Assembly: GCF_020075705.1 (NCBI RefSeq)
Contig: NZ_JAIQUM010000060.1
Location: 1 to 33,509 of the forward strand
Source: Metabacillus rhizolycopersici
Lineage (GTDB): Bacteria > Bacillota > Bacilli > Bacillales > Bacillaceae
Direction of reading: 5' to 3'
DNA length: 33,509 nucleotides
The position numbers were made by a program, and so were the translations under genes. Of this stretch, positions 7,001 through 15,599 are shown piece after piece. Under the pieces are notes generated by a model that was not told where the DNA came from, searched no databases, and saw only the letters and a list, made by a program, of their open reading frames with translations. The number at the start of each line of letters is the position of its first letter. Within the stretch, counting starts at the first letter, position 1.

Positions 7001-7194
7001 ATGGATGTTCGCAAATTTGGTTACATACAAGTCAGCGGCAAAGATCAAAATGAAGGTCGATGGTTAGAAGCCAGAAAAAATTAGGAGTCGATGAACGAGA
7101 CAACTTTTTGGGCAAACAGAGTGGAAGAGATTTCAATCAAGTTCAGTACCTATTAATGAAACGAGTTATCTGTACTTGTCTAATTTTATTTTAA
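7001..7194 (+). pseudogene. Serine resolvase/recombinase, frameshifted and truncated
   Basis: ATG at 7001 follows AAAAGGAG. The frame reads MDVRKFGYIQVSGKDQNEGR, the catalytic N-terminus of small serine recombinases (usual form KFGYIRVSSKDQNEGRQLEA; the nucleophile corresponds to S12). After EAR one base is missing (near 7073), giving a TAG at 7082-7084. Restoring it continues KKLGVDERDNFLGKQSGRDFNQVQYLLMK as in the family, to about residue 62. The rest of the catalytic domain and the DNA-binding domain are gone. It is the remnant of a transposon or plasmid resolvase and cannot be active. Confidence 0.8.
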
Positions 7195-7522
7195 TCTTTT
7201 TAGTGTGACAATAAATATCAATGACAGGACCAATATCTTTTGTAAATTGTCCATCTTCACAATAAGTAAATTCCAGATCAGAGCTAGTTTGCATGCTCTC
7301 GTTAATCATTATGTCAAACTCGATTGGATATACGATTGCTGCTGTAACTTTTATTCAAGCTATTTAGGGAAAATTGCTAACTATCAAGGAAGTAAATATG
7401 ATGATATGACTATTATTTATATGTTTGTGTATGCTTTTTCGCCGGCATTCAGTTTGATGAAAGCACATGCAACCTCTCCCTATTTTGTAAATATCATCTT
7501 TTGTCCAGTCATTGTATCCTAA
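7166..7522 (-). pseudogene. Possible minus-strand gene remnant, unrecognised
   Basis: On the minus strand 7354-7166 is open for 62 codons with protein-like content (SDLEFTYCEDGQFTKDIGPV, IDIYCHTKK), ending with TAA at 7166. Upstream, short stretches in other frames also look coding (GYNDWTKDDIYKIG, ACAFIKLNAGEKAYTNI), as in a gene broken by several frameshifts. There is no ribosome site for the internal ATG at 7309. I do not recognise the family. The plus strand is also open here (7205-7522), but its composition is unconvincing and it has no ribosome site. Confidence 0.3.
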
Positions 7523-7640
7523 TGATTATTCCCCGATTTCCTTCTAAATGAAATCGCTCTCATAATATCATGGTAAATGATTAAGTACGTAAACAGACTT
7601 TTAAGCAACGAATCTGGTTTTATGAAGGGAGGGAATTATT

Positions 7641-8693
7641 GTGAAAATGAAATGTTTTCTTTTTCCTTTAATTCTTATTATTTTGTGTGGTTGCAGTGTA
7701 CTTGGAAATAAATCTACCGAGTATGAAGTTGTATATAAGGGTGAAGTACATAAACAGAAAGCCATTGAAACTAAAAAGTCACATAAGGATGAACCGTATA
7801 CGATTGGCATTGTGCCTAAAATTGAGGGAATCCCTTATTTCAACGCTGTGAAAGAAGGAGCTTTAGAAGCTGGGAAAGATTTAGGGGTAAATATTATTTA
7901 TAAAGGACCATCTTCTGCTAGTTGGAAGGAGCAGGCCCAAATAATAGACGAATTTATTGAAAGAAATGTAGATGGCATTGCAGTCGCTGCAAACGATCCT
8001 TTAAAATTGGGAAGTGTTTTGCAAAAGGCAAGAAATAGGGGGATAGAAGTGATTACATGGGATTCAGATACTAACCCAGAATTCCGAAGTTTTTTTGTCA
8101 ATATGGTAAACTCAGAAATATTAGGGAGACATTTAATGGATGCGCTTGCAACAGAAATAAATGAGAATGGAAAATACGTAATATTAACTGGCTCGTCCAC
8201 TGCAGCGAATTTAAACGATTGGATAAAATGGATGGAACAACAAAATGTTGAGTATTATCCAAATATGGAACTGGTTGAAGTGATACCAACAAATGAAGAT
8301 CCTCATATAGCTTATATGACGGCACAAAAAATTTTAGATAAATACCCGGATTTAAAAGGGATTATTGGTGTATCTACAGTCAATCCTCCTGTAGCTGCAC
8401 AGGTTGTAAAAGATAAGGGAAAGATAGGTGATATAAAAGTGATCGGTGTATCGTCGCCCCTTTTAATGAAGCCTTTTCTACAAGAGGGAGTTGCACAAAT
8501 GATAACACTGTGGAGCCCTCAAAAACTGGGATACTTAACTGTTAGTTTGGCTACTAACTTACTAAATGATGAAAGTCCATATAATGGACAACAAATTCGA
8601 AATATTGGTGTCATTGAATATGATGGCGATATGGTAATCATGGGCCAACCAATTGATATCACAAAGGAAAATGTTGATCAATATGATTTTTAA
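7641..8693 (+). CDS. Sugar-binding-protein-like lipoprotein, likely sensor subunit
   Basis: A 350-residue periplasmic-binding-protein type 1 fold, RhaS/LsrB-like, anchored as a lipoprotein: signal MKMKCFLFPLILIILCGC with lipobox LCGC (Cys18). The mature part starts YTIGIVPKIEGIPYFNAVKEGA and ends NVDQYDF, as in LsrB and its relatives, and resembles the transporter binding protein at 17620 along its whole length. Because it is encoded with, and overlaps, the histidine kinase gene, it probably senses rather than transports; XylFII with LytS/YesN in clostridia is a known precedent. The residues where LsrB has the AI-2-binding Asp-Gln read AANLNDW here, so AI-2 is unlikely. GTG at 7641 follows GGGAGGG by 7 nt. 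A weak TTCCTT-17-CATAAT promoter candidate lies at 7538-7566. Confidence 0.8.
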   Translation: MKMKCFLFPLILIILCGCSVLGNKSTEYEVVYKGEVHKQKAIETKKSHKDEPYTIGIVPKIEGIPYFNAVKEGALEAGKDLGVNIIYKGPSSASWKEQAQIIDEFIERNVDGIAVAANDPLKLGSVLQKARNRGIEVITWDSDTNPEFRSFFVNMVNSEILGRHLMDALATEINENGKYVILTGSSTAANLNDWIKWMEQQNVEYYPNMELVEVIPTNEDPHIAYMTAQKILDKYPDLKGIIGVSTVNPPVAAQVVKDKGKIGDIKVIGVSSPLLMKPFLQEGVAQMITLWSPQKLGYLTVSLATNLLNDESPYNGQQIRNIGVIEYDGDMVIMGQPIDITKENVDQYDF

Positions 8694-10482
8694 AAATAAA
8701 TCAATAAATGATTTGAGATTATCAAACAAATTAATTATTACGTACGTATTATTAACTGTTATTCCAATGGCCATATTAGGATTCATCGTATATAGCCAAT
8801 TTTCAAAATCTATTGAGAGACAGGTTGGGGAATATGTCCCTCAATTATTAAGTCAAGCGAATCAAAATATAGAAAATGAAATTAGAAAACTTGAAGATTT
8901 ACCTGAACTTATTTATAGCTCTGGTGAAGTGATGGAAGTTTTAAGGGATCATCGTGTACAAAATAAATCATCGCTTCTTCGAGGTAAGTATATTGTTCAA
9001 AACTATTTATCTAGTATTTACCTTACTTCAAATAATTCTAATATATTGGGTGCATTTTTAATTTCAAATCAGCGCCTATTTGCTAGCACTCGAACATCCT
9101 ATCAAGGATTCGGTTTTGATGATGGGTCATTTCCCTATGCAAACGATACGATTCAAGTCGGTAATATGGATTTGTTGTTATCCAATCAAATAAATTTAAC
9201 ATTTAAAGATAATCCATCGTATATATTACTTGTTAAACAAATTACAGACTTTGATAATAGAGAACATTTAGGCACCTTATACTTAGCTGTGAATGTGAGC
9301 TTTTTTGAGAAAGTACTAGAAGACTTGAATAGTAAAGACAATAATGAAATGTGGCTCATGGATAAACAAGGTAAGATTTTTTATCATACAAATGCAGGTA
9401 AAATAGGGAAAACAATGGAAGAGATTAATGAATTTCCATTTTTAAATGGAAGTTTCCGTACAAATGTGAATGGTCAACAAACACTAATTAGTTTAGCTGA
9501 GGGGAAAGAATTTTCTTGGATTTTAGGACATAGTATTCCGAAGAAAAATTTAACGGAACAAACGGATATTGTTAGAAATGTAACCGTTGTTATATTTATT
9601 ATAATGGCTTGTATCACGACTGTTATTTCTATTCTTTTGGCATGGACAGTAACAAGGCCGATTAAACAATTGAGTCATATCATGAAAGATGTAGAGACAG
9701 GAGATTTTAATGTTGAAATTCCTATTCATTCTGGTGATGAAGTCGGTATCCTGGCAAAAAGTTTTCGCTCGATGCTTTTCAAAATACGAGAATTGATTCA
9801 AAAAAATTACTTGAGAGAAATTCGGCAAAAAAATGCTGAATTATATGCGTTGCAGTCTCAAATTAACCCTCATTTTATGTACAATACGTTGGAAACGATC
9901 GGAATGGCAGTTGAGGAAGGCGAGCAAGAGCAGAGCGTTCATATGATTGCATTGCTAGGGAGAATGATGAGATTTTCGATTAGTAATAAAGACAGTCTTG
10001 TTTTAATTTCCAGCGAAGTTCAGCATATTCGTGACTATCTGAGTATTCAAAAGTTCAGATTTGAAGACCGGTTATCCTTTCATATTCATGAAGATATTAA
10101 TAGTATCAAGTATTATACTCCGAAGTTTGTTATGCAACCAATTATTGAAAACGCAATCAAATACGGATTGGAGAAAAGAAAAGAAATAGTGATTGAAATA
10201 GAAGTGGTTGAAGAAATCACTCCAGATGGAAAGGCAGTTATTTTATTTATTATCCGAGATAATGGGCCTGGTATGGAAGAAAATACATTATTAAGGATAA
10301 AAGATTTGTTAGTATCGGATCCAATGAAAAGCAGAGATTCCGGATTTGGGATTATTAACGTACATGCTAGGATTGCGATGATGTTTGGCGAGGAATATGG
10401 ATTACAACTAAAAAGTAAAGTGGAGAAAGGAACGGAAGTCTTTCTGAGAATTCCCAAAACCATCGAACCTAAAATAGAGTAA
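8683..10482 (+). CDS. YesM/LytS-type sensor histidine kinase
   Basis: About 599 residues. One transmembrane helix near the N-terminus (LIITYVLLTVIPMAILGFIVY) is followed by a ~250-residue extracellular sensor domain, a second helix (TVVIFIIMACITTVISILLAW), a HAMP linker (TRPIKQLSHIMKDVETGDFN), the His_kinase phospho-acceptor box QINPHFMYNTLE (His397) and an ATP-binding domain with IIENAIKYGL (~487) and DNGPGM (~526). The extracellular domain would contact the neighbouring lipoprotein. The reading frame overlaps the lipoprotein gene. ATG at 8683 gives the usual short N-terminus for this family; ATG 8671 and TTG 8653 are alternatives, and the site AAAGGA (8663-8668) is spaced ideally for none of them, pointing to translational coupling. 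Confidence 0.9.
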   Translation: MIFKNKSINDLRLSNKLIITYVLLTVIPMAILGFIVYSQFSKSIERQVGEYVPQLLSQANQNIENEIRKLEDLPELIYSSGEVMEVLRDHRVQNKSSLLRGKYIVQNYLSSIYLTSNNSNILGAFLISNQRLFASTRTSYQGFGFDDGSFPYANDTIQVGNMDLLLSNQINLTFKDNPSYILLVKQITDFDNREHLGTLYLAVNVSFFEKVLEDLNSKDNNEMWLMDKQGKIFYHTNAGKIGKTMEEINEFPFLNGSFRTNVNGQQTLISLAEGKEFSWILGHSIPKKNLTEQTDIVRNVTVVIFIIMACITTVISILLAWTVTRPIKQLSHIMKDVETGDFNVEIPIHSGDEVGILAKSFRSMLFKIRELIQKNYLREIRQKNAELYALQSQINPHFMYNTLETIGMAVEEGEQEQSVHMIALLGRMMRFSISNKDSLVLISSEVQHIRDYLSIQKFRFEDRLSFHIHEDINSIKYYTPKFVMQPIIENAIKYGLEKRKEIVIEIEVVEEITPDGKAVILFIIRDNGPGMEENTLLRIKDLLVSDPMKSRDSGFGIINVHARIAMMFGEEYGLQLKSKVEKGTEVFLRIPKTIEPKIE

Positions 10483-10503
10483 TGTCGAAAGGGGAAGTTA
10501 ACA

Positions 10504-12150
10504 GTGGGGATAATTAAAACTGTTATCGTAGATGACGAGCCAAGAATTAGAAAAGGAATCGAAAGACTTGTACTCTCAAATGGAGAAGAGTGGGAAGTTA
10601 TCGGCGTGTTTACCGATGGACAGGAAGCATATGATGCCATTGTGAATACGTTTAAATCAATCGATTTACTAATCACAGACGTTCAAATGCCCATCATGGA
10701 TGGTTTAACTCTCATTAAAAAATTAAACAGTGAATCGAAGGATTTTTTCTCGATGATTATTAGTGGCTTTGATGATTTCAAATATGCACAAGAAGCCATT
10801 CGCGAAGGGGCAAATGATTATATTTTAAAACCAATTGATCGAGAAAAATTTCAATTACAACTAAATGATGTAAAAGAAAAAATTATTCGAAAGCGAAAAG
10901 AAGAAGATAGATTGAGAGATATTCAAGAAAGGGCGTCACAACTATCTTATTCCAAACAAATTCAATTTTTAAGTGAGGTGACCTGGAATGATGAAACAGA
11001 TATTTCGTTAATGGAATGGGTTTTCCAGTTTCCTCAGGGGCGATATAAATTTGCCCATATCGACATCGATCAAATTTTTACAAAAGCGAATGAAGTTTCA
11101 TCATCAGAGCTTAGAACTTGGCATTTTGCTGTTGAGAATATTATTAAAGAGACGATGGCAAATGAATTAAGCAATCAAGGGGTTGATGCTTGGATCTGGA
11201 AGAATGATAATTTAAGTTTTTGGTTATTGTTATTTGATAAGGAGATAAATAGAATTGACTCATCTTTTTCCTACTTAATTGAGGAATATTTATTAAAGTT
11301 AAAAAAGACAATTCGACAATATTTGAAATTTACAGCGTCGATTGCAATCGGAAATGAATTTGAGGATTTATCACTTTTGCCAACGATGAGAGATCAATTA
11401 CTATCATTAATACAATTTCGAATTATTGAAGGCAATAATAGGATTTTCCAACTAAGTACTTTGAACGATCTTTCAAGCGAAAAACCATCGATTATGCCAT
11501 CTTCGGTCTATAAGTATACAGAGCAGATCGTAAATGCGCTAGGAGAAAAAAATGAAGCTGATGTGTCAAAGGCTCTCTTTAATTTTTTCCAGGAAATGGA
11601 GACTTTAAAATCACCTTTAATAATTCAGGAATCTATACAATATTTATGTATCCGTAGCATTAACCATTGGGTAGAAAATGATGGTTTGGCTGAAGATATC
11701 AACATGCTTATTGAGGCATTTAAAATAACTAAAAAATCGAGTAATTTAATTCAATTAAAGGATGGAATTAAGACCTGGATGATCCGTTTAGTAAAGAAAA
11801 TGAAAGAAATAAATTCCAGTCATTCCGATCCGATTCATCAAGTAAAAACGTGGGTTAATCATCATTTGAGCGAAAATATTACGATCAAGAAATTGGCGGA
11901 CAACGTATACTTAAACCCTACTTATTTATGTGAAATATTTAAAGCGCAGACGGGTGAAACTGTATTAAATTATGTGACAAATGCAAGATTAAAAAAGGCA
12001 AAGGAATTATTAGAAAAGACTGATTTGAAAATTTATGATGTAGCTACAAATGTAGGCTACCAAGATACGAAATATTTTAGTCGACTATTTAGACAATGGA
12101 CAAATCAGTCACCATCCCAATATAGGGAGAGATATAATAAACTCTATTAA
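10504..12150 (+). CDS. YesN-type AraC-family response regulator
   Basis: A 548-residue regulator. The receiver domain holds the acidic pocket D10/D11, phospho-acceptor D59 (LLITDVQMP) and K109 (ILKPID). A ~300-residue middle region has no clear motif, and the C-terminal ~100 residues are a double AraC helix-turn-helix (VYLNPTYLCEIFKAQTGETV, then VGYQDTKYFSRLFRQW). It is the cognate partner of the kinase encoded 21 bp upstream, and a terminator after it closes the signalling unit. It probably activates the metabolic operon starting at 12361, through sites in the intervening ~150 bp. GTG at 10504 is preceded by AAAGGGGAAG. Confidence 0.92.
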   Translation: MGIIKTVIVDDEPRIRKGIERLVLSNGEEWEVIGVFTDGQEAYDAIVNTFKSIDLLITDVQMPIMDGLTLIKKLNSESKDFFSMIISGFDDFKYAQEAIREGANDYILKPIDREKFQLQLNDVKEKIIRKRKEEDRLRDIQERASQLSYSKQIQFLSEVTWNDETDISLMEWVFQFPQGRYKFAHIDIDQIFTKANEVSSSELRTWHFAVENIIKETMANELSNQGVDAWIWKNDNLSFWLLLFDKEINRIDSSFSYLIEEYLLKLKKTIRQYLKFTASIAIGNEFEDLSLLPTMRDQLLSLIQFRIIEGNNRIFQLSTLNDLSSEKPSIMPSSVYKYTEQIVNALGEKNEADVSKALFNFFQEMETLKSPLIIQESIQYLCIRSINHWVENDGLAEDINMLIEAFKITKKSSNLIQLKDGIKTWMIRLVKKMKEINSSHSDPIHQVKTWVNHHLSENITIKKLADNVYLNPTYLCEIFKAQTGETVLNYVTNARLKKAKELLEKTDLKIYDVATNVGYQDTKYFSRLFRQWTNQSPSQYRERYNKLY

Positions 12151-12160
12151 TAAGCAGAGT

Positions 12161-12205
12161 AAGACTACTCTTTGGAGATTTTATTCCAATGAGGGTCTTT
12201 TTTTT
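12161..12205 (+). terminator. Terminator between regulators and metabolic operon
   Basis: Left arm AAGACTACTCTTTGGA (12161-12176) pairs with TCCAATGAGGGTCTT (~12185-12199), with one bulge and one mismatch, followed by a long T-run to 12205. It separates the sensor/regulator transcript from the catabolic operon, implying that the latter has its own promoter. Confidence 0.8.
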
Positions 12206-12215
12206 AATGATCCGA

Positions 12216-12242
12216 ACAATATCCCCCTAATCAGAATATTGT
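12216..12242. promoter_or_regulatory. Inverted repeat, candidate operator of the operon
   Basis: ACAATAT (12216-12222) and ATATTGT (12236-12242) form a perfect 7-bp inverted repeat with 13 nt between. The two halves can also be read as loose direct repeats (GAACAATATCCCCCTA and GAATATTGTCTCCTA). It lies between the terminator and the first metabolic gene, where an AraC-type response regulator would be expected to bind. Confidence 0.35.
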
Positions 12243-12291
12243 CTCCTAGTAATAAAGCTACATTCTTTATATAGTGAAATTAACAAGAAGG

Positions 12292-12318
12292 TTGACTGAT
12301 AAGTTATCATATTCTAAT
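12292..12318 (+). promoter_or_regulatory. Candidate promoter of the sugar operon
   Basis: TTGACT (12292-12297) and TCTAAT (12313-12318) are separated by 15 nt, shorter than ideal, which would suit an activator-dependent promoter. It lies ~45 bp ahead of the first start codon. A TATA-rich stretch at 12267-12275 is an alternative -10 region. Confidence 0.35.
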
Positions 12319-12360
12319 GAAAAAGATGTCAACAAATAAGTAATGAAAGGAAGTGTACGT

Positions 12361-13050
12361 ATGGCATTGATCGGTCCTTCACTTATGTGTGCTGATATGG
12401 GGAATCTTCAAGATTCAGTTTTAAAACTAGATCAAGCAGGAGTAGATTTTTTCCATATCGATGTAATGGATGGGAAATTTGTTCCGAACTTTACATTAGG
12501 TCCGGATTTAATTAAGAGATTAAGAGAATTTACAGAAAAACCTTTCGATGTACATCTTATGGTTGATAAGCCGGAAGATTACTTAAATTTGTTTATTGAA
12601 TCAGGTGCAGACATGATATCTGTTCATGCGGAAGCTACGAATCATTTGCAAAGAACATTACAAACAATAAAAGATAAAGGTTTGAAGGCAGGAGTAGCTA
12701 TAAATCCTGCAACTTCTATTCATGATATTGAGTATGTGTTGGATGTAGTCGATTATATAACGGTGATGACTGTAAATCCTGGATTTGCGGGACAAAAATT
12801 TGTTCCACTTATGAACAAGAAGCTAAAAGATTTAACAAATCTAATAAATGAAAACGGATACAAAATTGATATTCAAGTAGATGGAAATATTGGCTATGAA
12901 ACTATTCCTAATGTATTGAAGAATGGGGCTAATATGCTAGTTTGTGGAACTTCTAGTTTATTTAAGCCAGACCTTCCATTAGCATTAGCGGTTGCTAAAC
13001 TACGAAATTTTATCGAAGATGTCGAAGTCAATAAAAGTATAAAAATGTGA
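12361..13050 (+). CDS. Ketose-phosphate 3-epimerase, AlsE/Rpe family
   Basis: A 229-residue (beta/alpha)8 barrel of the ribulose-phosphate 3-epimerase family. Motifs in order: IGPSLMCADM, HIDVMDGKFVPNFTLGP, DVHLMVDKPEDY, VMTVNPGFAGQKF and GTSSLF. The opening SLMC, the alanine in PGFAGQ and GTSxLF resemble E. coli AlsE (D-allulose-6-phosphate 3-epimerase) more than a housekeeping Rpe (PGFGGQ). The enzyme inverts C3 of a ketose phosphate, either D-xylulose-5-P/D-ribulose-5-P or a hexose analogue. ATG at 12361 was chosen because AAAGGAAG sits 8 nt upstream; that site lies inside the short extension from an ATG at 12343. It is the first gene of the metabolic operon. Confidence 0.85.
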   Translation: MALIGPSLMCADMGNLQDSVLKLDQAGVDFFHIDVMDGKFVPNFTLGPDLIKRLREFTEKPFDVHLMVDKPEDYLNLFIESGADMISVHAEATNHLQRTLQTIKDKGLKAGVAINPATSIHDIEYVLDVVDYITVMTVNPGFAGQKFVPLMNKKLKDLTNLINENGYKIDIQVDGNIGYETIPNVLKNGANMLVCGTSSLFKPDLPLALAVAKLRNFIEDVEVNKSIKM

Positions 13051-13059
13051 GGGATAAAC

Positions 13060-14019
13060 ATGGCTGAAATAACGGTTGTAGGGAGCATCAACATGGATAT
13101 CGTTGCTCTAACAAATCGATATCCTGGACATGGGGAAACCCTTTTTGGACATAGTGTGAAAACCTTATGTGGCGGTAAAGGGGCTAATCAAGCAACAGCT
13201 TGTGCTCGGCTTGGAAAATCAGTAAATATGATAGGTTCGATCGGTCTTGATTCATACGGAAAAGAAATAGAGAAAAATTTTAAAGAGAATCAGATAGAGA
13301 CCTCTTTTTTAAAACTAGTTGAAGATGAATCAACTGGATGTGCCATTATTACCGTAGATGCGACAGCTGAAAATACAATGCTAGTCGTTAAAGGGGCTAA
13401 TGATTCTTTAAACGAGCATGATGTTCAAAAGGCTTTTTCGCAAATAGAAACCAGCAAAATTTTACTAGTACAAATGGAAATTCCTGAAGCGGCGGTTATT
13501 CGTGCCATGATGGAAGCTAAAAGGAAAGGGATGTTCATCATCTTGGATCCGGCTCCTGCAGAGGGTGTCACAAAACAAGCTTTGCTTTATGCGGACATCA
13601 TTACACCTAATCTGCAAGAAACAAAACAGCTAACGGGAATTGATGTAACGTCAATCAAAACAGCCATCGAAGCAGGCAAATATTTTGATCAATATCTTGG
13701 TGTTAAAAATAGTGTGATCAAAATGGCTGATAAAGGCGCATTGCTATATGAAAACGGCAAATCAATCTTTATTGAAGCGATTCCAGTGAAAGCTGTAGAT
13801 ACGGTTGGAGCTGGTGATTCATATGCTGGGGCATTGGCATGTGCGCTAGCAGATGGAGAAAGTCTTGAATCAGCTGCGCGATTTGCGGCGATTGTGGCAG
13901 CGCTTAAAGTATCCAAATTAGGAGCGCAATCAGGATTACCTACAATGGATCAAATAAATGAATATTGTGCAGAACATAATCTTACTTATTACGGTCTTCA
14001 GACGAGACAATTAAGATAA
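13060..14019 (+). CDS. rbsK: Ribokinase-family (PfkB) sugar kinase
   Basis: A 319-residue PfkB-fold kinase close in length to ribokinase. N-terminal SINMDIVALTNRYPGHGET is followed by CGGKGANQATACARLG (PfkB signature 1), LDPAPAEGV, ITPNLQET and the C-terminal DTVGAGDSYAGALACAL (anion hole and catalytic Asp in GAGD). Family members phosphorylate the hydroxymethyl group of ribose or related sugars with ATP. It starts 9 bp after the epimerase stop with GAGGGATAA as ribosome site. In this operon it may act on ribose or on the operon's own sugar, in parallel with the FGGY kinase. The symbol follows the family, and its true substrate is open. Confidence 0.82.
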   Translation: MAEITVVGSINMDIVALTNRYPGHGETLFGHSVKTLCGGKGANQATACARLGKSVNMIGSIGLDSYGKEIEKNFKENQIETSFLKLVEDESTGCAIITVDATAENTMLVVKGANDSLNEHDVQKAFSQIETSKILLVQMEIPEAAVIRAMMEAKRKGMFIILDPAPAEGVTKQALLYADIITPNLQETKQLTGIDVTSIKTAIEAGKYFDQYLGVKNSVIKMADKGALLYENGKSIFIEAIPVKAVDTVGAGDSYAGALACALADGESLESAARFAAIVAALKVSKLGAQSGLPTMDQINEYCAEHNLTYYGLQTRQLR

Positions 14020-14048
14020 AGCTGCAAGAGCTAGAACGGAGGGTGAAA

Positions 14049-15599
14049 GTGACTAAATATTTACTAGAAATGACGAATATTAGTAAAACATTTCCTGGTG
14101 TAAAGGCACTCGATGATGTGAGTCTCCAAATTAAAAAAGGAGAGGTTCATGCTTTAATTGGAGAAAACGGAGCGGGAAAATCGACATTAATAAAAATACT
14201 AGCTGGAATATACACACCTGATGAAGGAGCGAACTTCCTTTTTGAAGGAAAAGAAGCACAGATTAATAAACCAATCGATGCGACACTAAAAGGTATATCT
14301 ATTATTTATCAAGATTTGAGTTTATTTTCTAATTTATCGGTTGCGGAAAATATTTATATAGGACGCGATAGTAATAAAAAGCCATGGAAAAAAGTAAATT
14401 GGAGCGAAATGGAAACAATCGCAAAAAAAGCCCTTAAAGAACTAGATTTTGAAGTCGATGTTCACACTCCAGTGGAAAAACTAAGTATTGCCCAGCAACA
14501 ATTAATTGAAATCGCTCGTGCACTTGCGTTTGATTCAAAATTAATTGTTATGGATGAACCGACCTCTTCGCTTTCAACTGGGGAAGTTGAAAAACTGTAC
14601 AAGGTAATTAATAAGTTAAAACAAAGAGGAATATCTATTATTTTCGTCAGCCATAAACTAAAAGAATTATTTACGGTTTCAGATCAATTTACAGTATTAC
14701 GTGATGGGAAGTATGTAGGTAGCTATCCTGCGACTAAACTAGATGAAGATAAATTAATTACATTAATGGTAGGTAGACAAGTACAGTATGAAAAAAATCA
14801 AAAAAGAATAGCTGGTGGCCAAACTTTACTAGAGCTTCATCAACTATCGAAGGATGGAAATTTTAAGGACATTTCCTTTGAACTAAAAGCGGGAGAAGTG
14901 CTAGGTATTACAGGATTAGTTGGCTCAGGCCGTACAGAACTTGCACAAGCTATTTTCGGAATGAACAGACCGGATTCAGGGGTAATGAAGTTAAACGGTG
15001 AATCTGTCCAAATTAAATCATCAGTAGATGCTGTGAAACACAAGATTGCTTATATACCGGAGAGTAGGAAAACACAAGGTCTTATATTAGGGCAATCAAT
15101 TATTAATAATATTTCTCTCCCAATTTTGCATCAGCTGCGTGATCGTCTTGGATTGATTAAACGTAAAAAAGAAATTGACTTGGCCAATCACTATGTTGAA
15201 ACACTTGATGTGAGACCTGCACTTCCACATAGAGCAGCAGGAGATCTTTCCGGAGGAAATCAGCAAAAAGTAGTCATTGGAAAATGGCTCTCTACAAAAC
15301 CGCAAATATTAATCATTGATGAGCCAACAAACGGAATTGATATCGGTGCAAAAACAGAAATTCATAAATTACTTCGACAACTCGCAGCTGAGGGAATGGG
15401 TATTATTGTAATTTCATCAGAATTACCAGAGGTACTAGCGGTAAGCGATCGTATTTTAGTCATGAGGCATGGGAAAATAGCAGGGGGATTAAATATTGAA
15501 GAAGCAACGCAAGAAAACATTATGAATTACGCCTTGTTCGGCTCTCAAAATGCTACAACAGAAACGGACACGCCCGTTAGTCAGGGGGTTATTGCATGA
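14049..15599 (+). CDS. Sugar ABC transporter ATPase (RbsA/RhaT-like)
   Basis: About 516 residues with two fused nucleotide-binding domains. Domain 1: Walker [13 protein letters not shown], signature [15 protein letters not shown] (non-standard, usual in this family), Walker [12 protein letters not shown]. Domain 2: degenerate P-loop [12 protein letters not shown], signature [15 protein letters not shown], Walker [13 protein letters not shown]. This two-domain form powers importers of monosaccharides such as ribose, rhamnose or AI-2. Of the possible starts, GTG at 14049 is placed better after GGAGGG than GTG at 14043, which touches it. Its stop overlaps the next gene by 4 bp. Confidence 0.92.
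   Translation: MTKYLLEMTNISKTFPGVKALDDVSLQIKKGEVHALIGENGAGKSTLIKILAGIYTPDEGANFLFEGKEAQINKPIDATLKGISIIYQDLSLFSNLSVAENIYIGRDSNKKPWKKVNWSEMETIAKKALKELDFEVDVHTPVEKLSIAQQQLIEIARALAFDSKLIVMDEPTSSLSTGEVEKLYKVINKLKQRGISIIFVSHKLKELFTVSDQFTVLRDGKYVGSYPATKLDEDKLITLMVGRQVQYEKNQKRIAGGQTLLELHQLSKDGNFKDISFELKAGEVLGITGLVGSGRTELAQAIFGMNRPDSGVMKLNGESVQIKSSVDAVKHKIAYIPESRKTQGLILGQSIINNISLPILHQLRDRLGLIKRKKEIDLANHYVETLDVRPALPHRAAGDLSGGNQQKVVIGKWLSTKPQILIIDEPTNGIDIGAKTEIHKLLRQLAAEGMGIIVISSELPEVLAVSDRILVMRHGKIAGGLNIEEATQENIMNYALFGSQNATTETDTPVSQGVIA

Noticed and set aside
7205..7522. 105-codon plus-strand frame starting at GTG
   Set aside because: No ribosome site, Cys/Tyr/Phe-rich composition without family resemblance; the opposite strand looks more coding-like.
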